A DNA stretch of 64,000 bases from Pelomonas sp. Root405 (GCF_001425165.1 NZ_LMDU01000012.1:263036-327035), one strand, 5' to 3'. Positions 7,351-17,041 are shown, numbered from the stretch's first letter. Notes: generated by a model from the sequence alone, not told the origin. Translations and numbers: made by a program.

Positions 7351-9564
7351 TTAGAACTTGTACGTCCCGCCGATGCTGACCGTTCGCGGCGCGCCGTAGA
7401 ACGCGTTCAACACGCCCAGGCCGGCGATGTTGTAGCCGTCGGTCTTGTAGGCCTTGTCGGTCAGGTTGCTGCCCTGCAGGAAGAAGCTCAGATTGGCGTC
7501 CTTCTCCCAGATCAGGCCGGCGTTCACAAGCGCATAGCCGTCCTGTGCAAGCGTCTCTGCCAGGTCGGTGGTCGGGTAGACCTTGCTGCGGTGGGTCAGG
7601 CCCAGGCGCGAGCGCAGCGTGCCGACCGCCAGCTTGGCGTTGTGCTCGATGTTCAGGCCGGCCGCGAACTTGGGCGTGTTGGTGAACTTCTTCTGGTCGG
7701 CCACGTTGACGCCGCGGTCGATGTACTCGTCGTACTTGGCGTCCAATGCGGCCAGGTGGCCGCTGATGCGCCAGGCGCTGCTGGGCGTGTACGCGAACTC
7801 GACCTCGGCGCCCTGCACCGTGGCTTTGCCGGCGTTGGTGAAGTCGCCGAAGAAGCCCGGCTGGCCGTTGGCCTGGGTGTAGCTTGTGAACACCGACAAC
7901 TGCACGTTCTTGTACTTGTTGTGGAAGAGGGCGGTGTTCAGCTCCAGGCGGCCGCCGTCCAGCACCATCTTGGCGCCCAGCTCCAGCGAGTCCAGCACCT
8001 CGTCCTCGAAGGGCTTGGACGAGCCCGGGAAGGCCAGCGTGTTGGCGCGAATGTTGTAGCCGCCACTCTTGAAGCCGCGCGAGGCCGTCGTGTAGAGCTT
8101 GACCGCGTTGCTGACCTTGTATTCGAGCGACACGCGCGGCGAGGTGTTGGTCACCGAGCGGCTGTTGTCGAAGTTGGCCGGCACGGCGATGGGCGTGCCG
8201 CTGAACTGCTCGTTCGCGAAGGCCTGGTTCAGCACCACGGCGCGCTTGCTCTCATCCGTGTAGCGCAGGCCGGTGCTGACGCTGAACTGCGGCGTCAGGC
8301 GCCAGCTCCAGTCGCCGAAGATCGCCTTGCCCTCGGTGTAGACGATGCCGTTGGTGGTGCCGAAGCTCAGGTTGAAGAAGTTGTTGCGCACGGTGCCGCC
8401 GGCGCGGCCGTCGAACCAGTACACGCCGATGACGCCGGAGTGGTTCTGACCTTCGTAGATCGCCTGCAGCTCGTGGCTGGTCGAGCTGTCGTGGTACTCG
8501 GCGCGCACGTCGGCAATCTTGTTGGGCAGGCCGTCGAAGTCGATGGACGTGTCGGTGTCCGACGCGCGGTGCGCCAGGATGTACTTCAGGCTCCAGTCGT
8601 TGCTCAAGCCCCAATTCAGCGTCAGCGACTCGCCCTCGCTGCTGGTCTTGCTCTTGTTGGGCATGCCCGACGCAATGTCGTAGCGGCCGGTGGTGGGCGG
8701 CGTCTTGGCGGGGTCCGACGGGTTGACGTTCAGGCGCTGGAAGCCGCGCATGTTGGAGTTGTCCACCGTGCGGTCCACCGACACCTGCGCGTTGAAGCTG
8801 GAGCCGGAGGGGAACCAGCCCACTGAGACGCGGCCGCTGGTGGTGGCCTGGTTGCTGACGTCGCTGCCGTCGGTCAGGTTCTTGCCGAAGCCGTCGCGGG
8901 TCAAGCTGGCGCCGGCCACGCGAAAGCGCAGCTGCCCGTCGTTGACGGCCGTGCCCACGCCGCCCTTGGCCGTCACCTGGCCGTAGTTGCCGATGGCCAG
9001 CGTCACCGAACCTTCGGTTTGCTGCGGCAGCGGCTTGGAGACGTACTTCACCGCGCCGCCCACCGTGTTCTTGCCGTAGAGCGTGCCCTGCGGGCCGCGC
9101 AGGATCTCCACGCGCTGCACGTCGTACACGTCCAGCAGCGCACCCTGCGGGCGGGCGATGTAGACGTCGTCGAAATAGATGCCCACGCCGGGGTCCACAC
9201 CCCACAGCGGGTCGGCCTGGCCGACGCCGCGGATGAAGGTCGTGATCGTCGTGTTGCTGCCGCGTGCGGCATAGATGGTCAGGTTGGGCACCTGGCCCTG
9301 CAGGTCGCCCAGGTCCTTGATGGCCAGCTTGTCGAGCTGCTCGGCGGTCAGCGCCGTGACGGCCACGGGCACGTCCTGCAGCGACTCCTCGCGCTTGCGC
9401 GCCGTCACCTTGACGACGTCCAGCGTCGTCACGGCCGCGTCGGTGGCGGGGGTGGACTGGGCGGCCGCGGGCAGGCCGAGCGTCGCGCAACCGCCGGCGA
9501 CGGCGGCAAGGATGGCGAACTGCAGGCGCGTCAGACGGACGGGCGCCGGATGGCGTCGGGGCAT
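7351..9564 (-). CDS. TonB-dependent outer membrane receptor
   Basis: A 737-residue receptor. It has an export signal (to about residue 36, ending AAAQS), a TonB-box-like LDVVKVTARKREESLQDVP, a plug domain with FIRGVGQADPLWGVDPGVG and RVEILRGPQGTLYGKNTVGG, and a beta-barrel ending in ...GTYKF with a terminal aromatic as in outer membrane proteins. The start at 9564 has AGGAGA seven bases upstream. This receptor subfamily is common for siderophores and for lipids, aromatics or carbohydrates, so no ligand can be fixed. It is upstream of the sigma-54 activator on the same strand; a joint role with the liv transporter in taking up one compound is possible. Confidence 0.9.
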   Translation of the reverse strand: MPRRHPAPVRLTRLQFAILAAVAGGCATLGLPAAAQSTPATDAAVTTLDVVKVTARKREESLQDVPVAVTALTAEQLDKLAIKDLGDLQGQVPNLTIYAARGSNTTITTFIRGVGQADPLWGVDPGVGIYFDDVYIARPQGALLDVYDVQRVEILRGPQGTLYGKNTVGGAVKYVSKPLPQQTEGSVTLAIGNYGQVTAKGGVGTAVNDGQLRFRVAGASLTRDGFGKNLTDGSDVSNQATTSGRVSVGWFPSGSSFNAQVSVDRTVDNSNMRGFQRLNVNPSDPAKTPPTTGRYDIASGMPNKSKTSSEGESLTLNWGLSNDWSLKYILAHRASDTDTSIDFDGLPNKIADVRAEYHDSSTSHELQAIYEGQNHSGVIGVYWFDGRAGGTVRNNFFNLSFGTTNGIVYTEGKAIFGDWSWRLTPQFSVSTGLRYTDESKRAVVLNQAFANEQFSGTPIAVPANFDNSRSVTNTSPRVSLEYKVSNAVKLYTTASRGFKSGGYNIRANTLAFPGSSKPFEDEVLDSLELGAKMVLDGGRLELNTALFHNKYKNVQLSVFTSYTQANGQPGFFGDFTNAGKATVQGAEVEFAYTPSSAWRISGHLAALDAKYDEYIDRGVNVADQKKFTNTPKFAAGLNIEHNAKLAVGTLRSRLGLTHRSKVYPTTDLAETLAQDGYALVNAGLIWEKDANLSFFLQGSNLTDKAYKTDGYNIAGLGVLNAFYGAPRTVSIGGTYKF

Positions 9565-9852
9565 GGCTTGTCTCCTGGATAGTTTTTTGCGGAACCCGTC
9601 ACAAAGCGCAAAAGCCATGCCCGCGCCAAAGCGGGGCGTTTACGGAAAAACCCTTGCGAGCTAACCCGCGATTTAAGTGGTCCGCACGGCAGAACTGTCC
9701 GGATTCCGAGCATTGGCCTGTGGCCGGGCTGTCCAGCGAGCAGACAGCGCCGGACCACGCGAGGCAACGCCAGACAACACCCCTGGGGCTGCAAGACGGC
9801 CGGGCCGCCGCTATCCTGCGCGCCGCTTCTCTTCCAACCCCGGAGACCCACG

Positions 9853-10782
9853 ATGCTCAAGCGCCTGCTTCCCACCGCCCTCGCCCTCGCCTTCAGCGCC
9901 ACGACCGCCCTTGCCGCCGGCCCGCAGCTCAAGGGCCAGGCGCCCGGCTGGTACCGGCTGCAGCTGGGTGACTTCGAGGTCACGGCGCTGAACGACGGCA
10001 CCCTCGACCTGCCCGTCGACAAGCTGCTGCAGCAGCCCGTCCCCAACACGCTCAAGGCCCTGCAGCACGCCTACCTCGGCGTGCCGCTGGAGACCTCGGT
10101 GAACGCCTATCTCATCAACACTGGCGCGAAGCTGGTGCTGGTGGACGCCGGCGCGGCCAGCATGTTCGGCCCCACGCTGGGCCGCCTGCTGGCCAGCCTC
10201 AAGGCCTCGGGCTACACGCCCGAGCAGGTCGACGAGATCGTCATCACCCACATGCACGGCGACCACATCGGCGGCGCCTCGGCCACGGTGTTTCCGAACG
10301 CCACGCTGCGCATCGACAAGCGCGACAGCGACCACTGGCTGGCTGCCGACCAGGTCGCCAAGGGTGACGGGCCCAAGGCCATCGCGGCGCTGGTCAAGGG
10401 CTTTGCGGACGCGGGCCGCTTCAAGCCCTTCGAGGGCGCTACCTCCGGCGTCGAGATCGTGCCCGGCGTGAAGGCCTTCCCGGCCTACGGCCATACGCCC
10501 GGCCACAGCAATTACGTCGCCGAAAGCAAGGGCCAGAAGATGATGTTCTGGGGCGACCTGATGCACGTCGCGACCGTGCAGTTCGCCGAACCGAGCGTGA
10601 CTATCCAGTTCGACAGCGACCCCAAGGCCGCCGCGCCCGCGCGCGAGAAGGCCTATGCGGCCGCGGCCAAGGACGGCTACTACGTCGCGGTGACGCATGT
10701 GTCCTTCCCGGGCATCGGCCGGCTGCGCGCCGACGGCAAGGGCTATGACTGGTTGCCGGTGAACTACTCGGCGAATCGCTGA
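9853..10782 (+). CDS. exported metallo-beta-lactamase-fold hydrolase
   Basis: A 309-residue protein with a signal peptide (1-22, cleaved after ALAA). The metal-binding motif HMHGDH is at 133-138, followed by a HTPGHSN metal His and an FWGDLMH stretch carrying the bridging Asp. This places it with the periplasmic branch that includes methyl parathion hydrolase and AidC-type acyl-homoserine lactonases; the actual substrate cannot be told. It is divergent from the TonB receptor gene across 288 bases with no other gene, and its last 19 bases overlap the convergent hemerythrin-like gene. Confidence 0.85.
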   Translation: MLKRLLPTALALAFSATTALAAGPQLKGQAPGWYRLQLGDFEVTALNDGTLDLPVDKLLQQPVPNTLKALQHAYLGVPLETSVNAYLINTGAKLVLVDAGAASMFGPTLGRLLASLKASGYTPEQVDEIVITHMHGDHIGGASATVFPNATLRIDKRDSDHWLAADQVAKGDGPKAIAALVKGFADAGRFKPFEGATSGVEIVPGVKAFPAYGHTPGHSNYVAESKGQKMMFWGDLMHVATVQFAEPSVTIQFDSDPKAAAPAREKAYAAAAKDGYYVAVTHVSFPGIGRLRADGKGYDWLPVNYSANR

Positions 10783-11375
10783 GCCGGCGGGCCCTCGTCG
10801 CTGCGCGGCGGTTGCAGCCGCGCAGCGATGGCGTTGGGCGCCGAGGCGGCCACGCTGGCAATCTCCATCAGCCAGGCGCCGGGACCAGCGGCTGGCGCCG
10901 GATGGGACGTCGCCCGGGCCGCTGCAAGTGCATCGCCATGCAGCGGGGCCAGCCTGCCGTAGCGCACCTCGATCCGGCCGCACAGCCTGCGCCGCTCGGG
11001 CAGATCGCTGACGTGGCGCAGCAGCGGCACCAGCGTTGCCGCATCGTCGGCAAGCTGCCGCTGCACGGCAACCAGCAAGCCGTCCAGCGCGTTGGCACAG
11101 TCAGGATGCGGCGGGGGGCGGATCAGGCACAAGGCCAGCGCGTCCCGAAACTGGCGGTGATGGCCCGTCGGCTCGACGGCCACATCCCCCCAGGCGACGT
11201 CCTCCAGCAGTGGCAGCACCAGCTCTTCGCGCGTCTGGGCATGCAGGGCGCCGCGGTCGCACAGTTCACGATGCGCCAGCTGCCGCTGCACCAGCGCGGC
11301 CGTGCCATCGGCGGCTTGATGGATGAGGCGTTGAATCTTCGTGAGCTGTTCGGTCAGGAGGGCGGTGCAATCCAT
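10764..11375 (-). CDS. hemerythrin-like protein with degenerate metal site
   Basis: A 203-residue helical protein with the outline of a hemerythrin/HHE domain: HAQTREELVLPLLE supplies one His-Glu pair and GHHRQF another His, but the first helix reads TEQLTKI where DH is usual, and the last helix reads RQLADDAATLVPLL where H-x3-E is usual. It may therefore not bind a di-iron centre. The start is uncertain; ATG 11411 in the same frame would add 12 residues. Its 3' end overlaps the metallo-hydrolase gene. Role unknown. Confidence 0.5.
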   Translation of the reverse strand: MDCTALLTEQLTKIQRLIHQAADGTAALVQRQLAHRELCDRGALHAQTREELVLPLLEDVAWGDVAVEPTGHHRQFRDALALCLIRPPPHPDCANALDGLLVAVQRQLADDAATLVPLLRHVSDLPERRRLCGRIEVRYGRLAPLHGDALAAARATSHPAPAAGPGAWLMEIASVAASAPNAIAARLQPPRSDEGPPAQRFAE

Positions 11376-11612
11376 GGCGGTTTTCGGGGACGACTTCGTG
11401 AGGCCGGTCATGGCTGGCAAACGATGTGCCGCCGTCGGTGCGTCCTGCACCGAGCCCACCGCAACAACGCGCCGGACTTGACCATGCCCGGCGGAGTCGA
11501 CGTTAGGGCGCGGCCGAGCGAGCCGGTGTAGGACGGGTCCGCCACAGTGCCTGACAAGCTAGGGGCGCCTTCACGGCGTCCCGCGCAGCGGCAGGTGCGC
11601 GCGTCTGTTCCC

Positions 11613-12125
11613 TTAGCGCGCGGCTCGCCCGGCGCGGGTCATCCGCAGGATGGTGGTCAGGTTGATGGCCGCGATGACGATCTCCAGCGCCGTGCCGCCG
11701 ATGGAGCCGACGATCAGGTTGTTGGCGATCCAAAGGCCCGTGCCACACAGCATCAGCAGGCGCATCGGGATGCCGTGCAGCGTGAACAGCGCGATGGTGC
11801 CCAGGCAGGACGCCGCCAATGGCAGCCAGTCGCTGGGCTTGTCCGCGATGGCCAGGCCGAAGCCGATGTTGGCGGCGACGATGAGCACGGCCACCCAGGC
11901 CGAGCGCGTGCAGAGGGATAGCAGCGAGCGCAGCATGGACAGCGACGAACTCGCCACCGCCGTCGGGTTGCCCAGCAGCGCGAAGTGGGCGATGTAGGCG
12001 ATGCACTCGCCCGTCATGAACCATTTGAAGCGCCTGTCGTCGGTCTGCAGGAAGCAGCCAACCCCGAGCACGAAGGCGGCATAACCGAAGAGCTGGGCGG
12101 GCGAGAACCAGTCGGTGGCGAGCAT
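11613..12125 (-). CDS. YgjV-like inner membrane protein
   Basis: A 170-residue polytopic protein with about five or six hydrophobic segments. FGYAAFVLGVGCFLQTDDRR near the N-terminus and the HFALLGNPTAV segment resemble the YgjV family of small membrane proteins of unknown function. ATG 12125 is chosen because it opens directly before the first hydrophobic helix; the in-frame upstream extension is polar and proline/arginine-rich without family character. It stands alone on its strand. Confidence 0.65.
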   Translation of the reverse strand: MLATDWFSPAQLFGYAAFVLGVGCFLQTDDRRFKWFMTGECIAYIAHFALLGNPTAVASSSLSMLRSLLSLCTRSAWVAVLIVAANIGFGLAIADKPSDWLPLAASCLGTIALFTLHGIPMRLLMLCGTGLWIANNLIVGSIGGTALEIVIAAINLTTILRMTRAGRAAR

Positions 12126-12362
12126 GCGGAGAGTGCGCGGAACGTGGGTGGCCCAAAAACTAGGGGGGCGCTGGAGCGGGCTGGCGATTGTCCCCGCCGA
12201 CGCTGGAGAAACCGGCCTTCGCGCGCCGCCGCGCCGCATTCCCGTCGGTTATGCGGCCCGATCGAATTGGCAAGGCCGCCGCGGACTAACCCGCTGTTCG
12301 GTGCATAGCGGTTTTGCAGACCATCCGACCCGCCTCAGCTTCGCGACGCGCTCGCTCCCGCC

Positions 12363-12998
12363 ATGACCCTCAACAAGACGCTGTTCACCGCCCTGGCCCT
12401 GACGGGACTGTTGAGCGGCATGCCGGCCCGAGCCGAGCTTCAGCTGCGCGCCAACGGCAGCATGGTCTATGACACCGCCACCAACCTGACCTGGCTGGCC
12501 GACGCCGGCCTGGGCGGCCTGCGCACGCAGGCGGATGCGGCTCAGTGGGCCGAGGGCTTGAGCTTCGGCGGCGTCAGCGACTGGCGGCTGCCCACGGTGG
12601 CGCCGGTCAACGGCCTGGCGCTGCAGCTCGACTATTCCGAGGATGGCTCCACCGACATCGGCATCAACAACGCCGGTGCCAACACCGAGCTGGGCCACCT
12701 GTACTACGCCAGCCTGGGCAACACGGCGGCGGGGCTCACGCAGACCGGCTCCTTCAGCGGCCTCGTCGACCCGGGCAACCCCGTCGGCCCGGTGTTCTGG
12801 ACCGGCACCGCCACCGAGCCGGGCTGGGCCTTGAGCTTCTTCATGGGCATGGGCGCGCAGGAGGCGCTCGCCACCGACACGCTGGGCCAGGCCTGGGCCG
12901 TGCGCGTTGGCGACGTGGCCGCCGTGCCCGAGCCCGGCAGCGTCGTGCTGATGCTGGCCGGCCTGCTCGCCATCGCCGCCCGTCGCCGTTCACGCTGA
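12363..12998 (+). CDS. DUF1566-like protein with PEP-CTERM sorting signal
   Basis: A 211-residue exported protein. It has a signal peptide (1-25, ...PARAE), then a domain resembling Lcl/DUF1566 (NLTWLADAG, DWRLPTV, FWTGTA), and a C-terminal PEP-CTERM tail: VPEPGS, a hydrophobic helix (VVLMLAGLLAIAA) and RRRSR. Such tails are processed by an exosortase, not encoded in this window, and go with extracellular polysaccharide. It starts a tight three-gene set: the next gene begins 11 bases downstream. Confidence 0.8.
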   Translation: MTLNKTLFTALALTGLLSGMPARAELQLRANGSMVYDTATNLTWLADAGLGGLRTQADAAQWAEGLSFGGVSDWRLPTVAPVNGLALQLDYSEDGSTDIGINNAGANTELGHLYYASLGNTAAGLTQTGSFSGLVDPGNPVGPVFWTGTATEPGWALSFFMGMGAQEALATDTLGQAWAVRVGDVAAVPEPGSVVLMLAGLLAIAARRRSR

Positions 12999-13009
12999 AG
13001 GAGGCCGTC

Positions 13010-15067
13010 ATGAAACAACTGCTGATCGCCCTGTCCCTGAGCCTGGCTGCGTCCTTCACGGGATTGGCTCAGGCGGCCTACACGCCCACCCCCGCCGACT
13101 GGGCCTGCACCAACAAGGTCGGCGGCACCTGGACGCATGGCCGCGCGCCCTCGGGCTGCGACGCCAACGCCTTCGGCCCCGACAGCTTCGTGCGCGGCAA
13201 CTACACGGGCGTCATCTTCAGCGATGCGTCCACCAGCCTCGTCGACGAACGCAAGCGCTACATGCAGGCCATGTACCCGGTCATCCGCGACGCCAGCGAA
13301 CGCTACCTGCGCTCACGCAAGCCGGCCGTGTCGGCGCGCGAGTTGGAGGCCTTCCAGCGCGGCACCTACGCCACGCTGCGCCAGGAGACCTTCTGGTCGC
13401 ACTACCGCGACGCGCAGCTCGGCGCCGGCCAGCCCTACACGCTGAAGATGATGCGCGGTGACAGCGGCCATGGCCACGGAATGATGCAGGTCGACGACCG
13501 TTATCACTTCGTCCAGCTCCAGGAAGGCAAGGGCTGGAACATGATGCAGAACTTCACCTACGCCATCGACATCTACTACGACGCGTGGGAAGCTGCACCC
13601 AACGCCTGCCTCGGCGGGGTGACGACGCCGACCGGCACCACGGCCGAGGTCGACGCCTACTGGCGCAGCCGCGCGCGCTCGGCCTGGAGCGCCTACAACG
13701 GCGGCCCGACCAAGGTGTGCCGCTGGCAGAACGCCGCGGACGTCAACGTGGCCAAGGACAACGGCTATCGCGACAACTACGACGCCCGCCTGTGGCTGGT
13801 GGACATCGCCGACCTCGGCAAGCCCGCCGGCATCGACGTCAACTGCCTGATGGACAACGGCCCGCAATGCCCCGTCCCAACGGGCGGCAACGTCGAGGCC
13901 GGCAAGCTGCTGCAGGTGGGTGCGGCCGCCTGCGTGCTCAACGGCAGCACGCTGGAGTGCGTCGACGACATGCGCGACGCCGCCTGCCTGGCCGGCCGTG
14001 CGAGTTTTGACGACAGCACCGTCACGCAGGTCTATGTGGCGCAGACGGCTAGCTATGCCCGCATCGACCACAACCGCCACCAGCTCTGTCGCGCCCAGGT
14101 GCCGGGCCTCCAGTCGCTGGCCAGCGCGATCGCGACGCTGAAGCCGCTGGAGCTGCGCTCCGCACCCGACGGCATGGTGCTGGGCCAGGCCGCGGCAGGC
14201 ACCTACCAGGTGCTGGACTTCATGGTCAGCGGTGCGCAGACGCAAAGGCGCCTGTATCGCATCCGCGCGCTCGTTAACGGCGTGCTGACCGACGGCTGGA
14301 TCGACGCCGGCACCGCGGCCACGCATGCCGCGCTGGCTGCCGGTGCCGCATCGGCCGGTGCTGGCGCCATTGCCTACGCGGGCGACTGGGTCAAGGTCGT
14401 GCCCAACCTCAACATGCGCGCCACGCCCGGCGGTGCGCTGCTCATCGCCATCCCGGCCGGCACGCCGGTGCAGGTCAAGGAGGTGTACGGCACAGCCTCG
14501 GCCAACAACCTCTACTACCGCGTCGAATACCTGCACAACGACGGCGTGCTGCGCGAGGGCTGGATCTTTGCCGGCAACCTCTATCCGGCGTCCACGCTGG
14601 CGAACTGGGCCGTGCCCACCTCCGCGCCATCGACACACAAGCATGCCCACTGCCCCAACGCCACCCGTTACGACCACCACGCGCGCCAGTGCCTGAGTGG
14701 CAGCCAGGCCTATGGTCCGTTCACGCTGGCCGCCATGCAGGCCTGCGTGGACGCCGGCGGCGGTGCGGTTTGCACGGCCAACCGCGCCACAGTCGTCGAT
14801 GGTGTGGCGGTCGCGATGCCGATCTGGAGCAAGGCCCTCGCCGCTGCTGCGAACGGCAACGGCGATTGCCCGCGCGGCGCGGCGCGCTCCGCGGCGCACC
14901 GCTTCCATTGCACGGAGACCGTCACGCGCAACGGCGCGGCCGAGACCGATGTCTACGGCCCCTTCGGCACGGCGCTGGTGAACGCCTGTCTGGCGCGCAC
15001 CGGCAATGCGGCCCATTGCCGCACCAACCGCTGGCCCGCGGCCACCTTCCTGGCCTTGCAGCCCTGA
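13010..15067 (+). CDS. secreted lytic-transglycosylase-like protein with SH3-like region
   Basis: A 685-residue exported protein with a signal peptide (1-22, ...AQAA). Residues 120-165 carry QETFWSHYRD and MMRGDSGHGHGMMQVDDR, resembling the catalytic Glu and GxMQ region of lysozyme-like SLT domains; Glu126 is a candidate catalytic residue. Around residues 455-530 there is a bacterial SH3-like segment (VKVVPNLNMRATPGG), common in cell-wall binding. The remainder is Cys-containing (CPNATRYDHHARQCL) and unassigned. The start at 13010 has AAGGAGG eight bases upstream. Peptidoglycan hydrolysis is inferred from motif resemblance only. Confidence 0.7.
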   Translation: MKQLLIALSLSLAASFTGLAQAAYTPTPADWACTNKVGGTWTHGRAPSGCDANAFGPDSFVRGNYTGVIFSDASTSLVDERKRYMQAMYPVIRDASERYLRSRKPAVSARELEAFQRGTYATLRQETFWSHYRDAQLGAGQPYTLKMMRGDSGHGHGMMQVDDRYHFVQLQEGKGWNMMQNFTYAIDIYYDAWEAAPNACLGGVTTPTGTTAEVDAYWRSRARSAWSAYNGGPTKVCRWQNAADVNVAKDNGYRDNYDARLWLVDIADLGKPAGIDVNCLMDNGPQCPVPTGGNVEAGKLLQVGAAACVLNGSTLECVDDMRDAACLAGRASFDDSTVTQVYVAQTASYARIDHNRHQLCRAQVPGLQSLASAIATLKPLELRSAPDGMVLGQAAAGTYQVLDFMVSGAQTQRRLYRIRALVNGVLTDGWIDAGTAATHAALAAGAASAGAGAIAYAGDWVKVVPNLNMRATPGGALLIAIPAGTPVQVKEVYGTASANNLYYRVEYLHNDGVLREGWIFAGNLYPASTLANWAVPTSAPSTHKHAHCPNATRYDHHARQCLSGSQAYGPFTLAAMQACVDAGGGAVCTANRATVVDGVAVAMPIWSKALAAAANGNGDCPRGAARSAAHRFHCTETVTRNGAAETDVYGPFGTALVNACLARTGNAAHCRTNRWPAATFLALQP

Positions 15068-15080
15068 CCGGATTCAGGCG

Positions 15081-15848
15081 ATGAAGCTTGCGCTGGCACT
15101 GGCCGCGGCCGCTGCGCTGACGGCCGGGCTCTGGTGGGCCCAACGCGAGGGCCCGGCCGATGCCGTTGCGGCCGCGCGCCCACCAGTCCTGCCCGCCAGC
15201 GACTCGCCGCTGGGCTGGAGCCAGCCAAGGGCGTCGGAGGTGGCTTCTGCTGCGGTCGAGCCGGCCGCCGTGGCATCACTGACCACCGTCGCGCCCGCGC
15301 AGGCGCTGCGCACGCTGACAAAGTGCTACGCCGCCAACAGCTGCCGCCTGACGCGCGGCGAAGGCATGGACGAGCATTTCGAGGTGGTGCGCCTGCTGCT
15401 CGGCCAGCTGGACCGCCTCGCTGCGCAGGGCACGCAGGCCGAGCAGGCCGCCTGGGCGCGCGAGCTGCTGGCCTTCCCGGACGGCCATGTGCAGGCCGCG
15501 GCGCTCGCCTTGGCCGCCCGGCTGCCGCCGTCGGCCGAAACCACAGGCGCGGCCGTGGCGGCCCTGGCCAGGACCTATGACGCCGTGCTGCTCGCCAAGG
15601 CCTATCCGGTGCTGCAGCAATGGCAGCAGCTGGGCCTGACCAGCGGCTATGACGACATGTTTATCGGGCTGGTTCACACCGGCGGCTGGCAGGCCGCGCA
15701 ATCGGTGGCCGAGAACATCGGACCCTTCCTCAACGCCGGCAATGTGGGCCGCTTTGAACAGGTGGCGCGCCAGCTTCAGCCCGGCGTGCGCCAACAGGCG
15801 CTGCTGCGTTCGCTGCGCGATTACGAGCTGCAGCGGCGGGGCGGTTGA
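15081..15848 (+). CDS. exported helical protein of unknown function
   Basis: A 255-residue protein with an N-terminal hydrophobic segment (1-20; signal or anchor), a Pro/Ala-rich linker to about residue 75, then a mainly alpha-helical part with TLTKCYAANSCRL (two cysteines, possibly a disulphide). I do not recognise a family. It begins 13 bases after the lytic-transglycosylase-like gene, so the three genes 12363-15848 are likely co-transcribed and work in the envelope. Confidence 0.65.
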   Translation: MKLALALAAAAALTAGLWWAQREGPADAVAAARPPVLPASDSPLGWSQPRASEVASAAVEPAAVASLTTVAPAQALRTLTKCYAANSCRLTRGEGMDEHFEVVRLLLGQLDRLAAQGTQAEQAAWARELLAFPDGHVQAAALALAARLPPSAETTGAAVAALARTYDAVLLAKAYPVLQQWQQLGLTSGYDDMFIGLVHTGGWQAAQSVAENIGPFLNAGNVGRFEQVARQLQPGVRQQALLRSLRDYELQRRGG

Positions 15849-15856
15849 GGCGGGTC

Positions 15857-17041
15857 TCAGGCGCCCATCAACTCCCCGACGGGCTTGAGTTCATCGACGC
15901 GGTCGCACACCGCCTTGACGCTGGCCAGGATGGGCACGGCGAGCAGCAGCCCCAGCAGGCCCCACAGCCAGCCGAAGGCGAGCACGCCGATGAACACGGT
16001 CACGGCGTTCATGCGCGTGTTGCGGCTGCTGAGCCAGGGCATCAACAGGTTGCCCGAGATGGTGTGCACGACCAGTACCGTGCCGGACACGAGCATCACC
16101 ATGTCGACGTTGCCGAACTGCACGAAGCTCATCAGCCCCGAGCCGACGGCCAGGATGCTGGCGCCCACGTAGGGAATGAAGTCCAGCACAAAGGCGGCTG
16201 CGCCCCAGACGGCCGCGTGTTCAAGGCCGATGAGCGTGAAGGCGAGCCACACCGTCAGGCCGACCGTGGCGCTCACCATCACCTGCACCATCAGGTGTCG
16301 CTGGATCTGCAGCCCGATCTCGTCCATGGTCTGCACGGTGAGCCGCCGCTTCGCGAACGTCGGCCCGGCCAGGTGCGCAAGCTTGCGGCGGAAGTGCGAA
16401 CCCGAGGCGAGCAGGAAAAAGGTGATGAACAGCACCACCACGACCTGCCCGATCAATGTGAGGGCGCCGACCGTGCCTGTCCAGAGGTAGTCCTGCAGGT
16501 TGAAATGAGACCGCTCGATGACGACCCGCGTGGCACCCCGCGGCGGCGAGGCTGCCGGCCCGCCGGCCGCTGCCGCCTGCTCCAACTGCAACGCCGCCTT
16601 CTGAACGTGTTCGAGAGCGCCGCCGCTTTGAGCGCGATGCGCGGCGACGGCCTTCCTGACCTTTTGCGCCGCCACGGGCAGCGTCTGCAGCAGCGCGCTG
16701 GCGTCGTCGGCAAGCGAGTAGCCGGTCGCCCCGAAGCCGCCCACCAGGCTCAGCAGCAGCACGCCGGCTGCCAGCGCCCGGGGCAGCCGCAGCCGCTCCA
16801 GGCGGTCGACCACGGGCTTCAAAGCATGGCTGAGCATCCAGCCGAGCAGCACCGGCACGATGATCGTGCTGGCCCAGCGCATCATGTAGACAACGGCAAG
16901 GAAGGCGATCACCGCCAGCGAAAAGCTGCGGATGCGCACCGACATCGGCACCGCCGCCGTAGCCGCCGCGGACGGCACCGCCTCGGGCGCGAGGGTGGCC
17001 GGGAGATCGGGCGTCAAGGTCTGGAGAGGCGGGTGGTCCAT
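15857..17041 (-). CDS. AI-2E family transporter (PerM/TqsA-like)
   Basis: A 394-residue membrane protein of the AI-2E/PerM family. Hydrophobic helices near residues 40-85, a soluble segment around 100-170, and a second cluster of helices with FVLDFIPYVGASILAVGSGL and a terminal LGLLLAVPILASVKAVCD are typical. Family members are linked to export of small molecules, autoinducer-2 or ions; the substrate here is unknown. It converges tail-to-tail with the preceding exported gene (8 bases apart) and is divergent from the BrkB-family gene. Confidence 0.85.
   Translation of the reverse strand: MDHPPLQTLTPDLPATLAPEAVPSAAATAAVPMSVRIRSFSLAVIAFLAVVYMMRWASTIIVPVLLGWMLSHALKPVVDRLERLRLPRALAAGVLLLSLVGGFGATGYSLADDASALLQTLPVAAQKVRKAVAAHRAQSGGALEHVQKAALQLEQAAAAGGPAASPPRGATRVVIERSHFNLQDYLWTGTVGALTLIGQVVVVLFITFFLLASGSHFRRKLAHLAGPTFAKRRLTVQTMDEIGLQIQRHLMVQVMVSATVGLTVWLAFTLIGLEHAAVWGAAAFVLDFIPYVGASILAVGSGLMSFVQFGNVDMVMLVSGTVLVVHTISGNLLMPWLSSRNTRMNAVTVFIGVLAFGWLWGLLGLLLAVPILASVKAVCDRVDELKPVGELMGA

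Noticed and set aside
9565-9852. Sigma-54 or strong vegetative promoter between the TonB receptor and the metallo-hydrolase
   Set aside because: No -24/-12 spacing and no convincing -35/-10 pair could be found, although promoters must exist in this divergent gap.
13313-15016. Minus-strand open frame of more than 500 codons opposite the lytic-transglycosylase-like gene
   Set aside because: Composition of a shadow frame; the plus strand holds the exported protein with signal peptide and motif.
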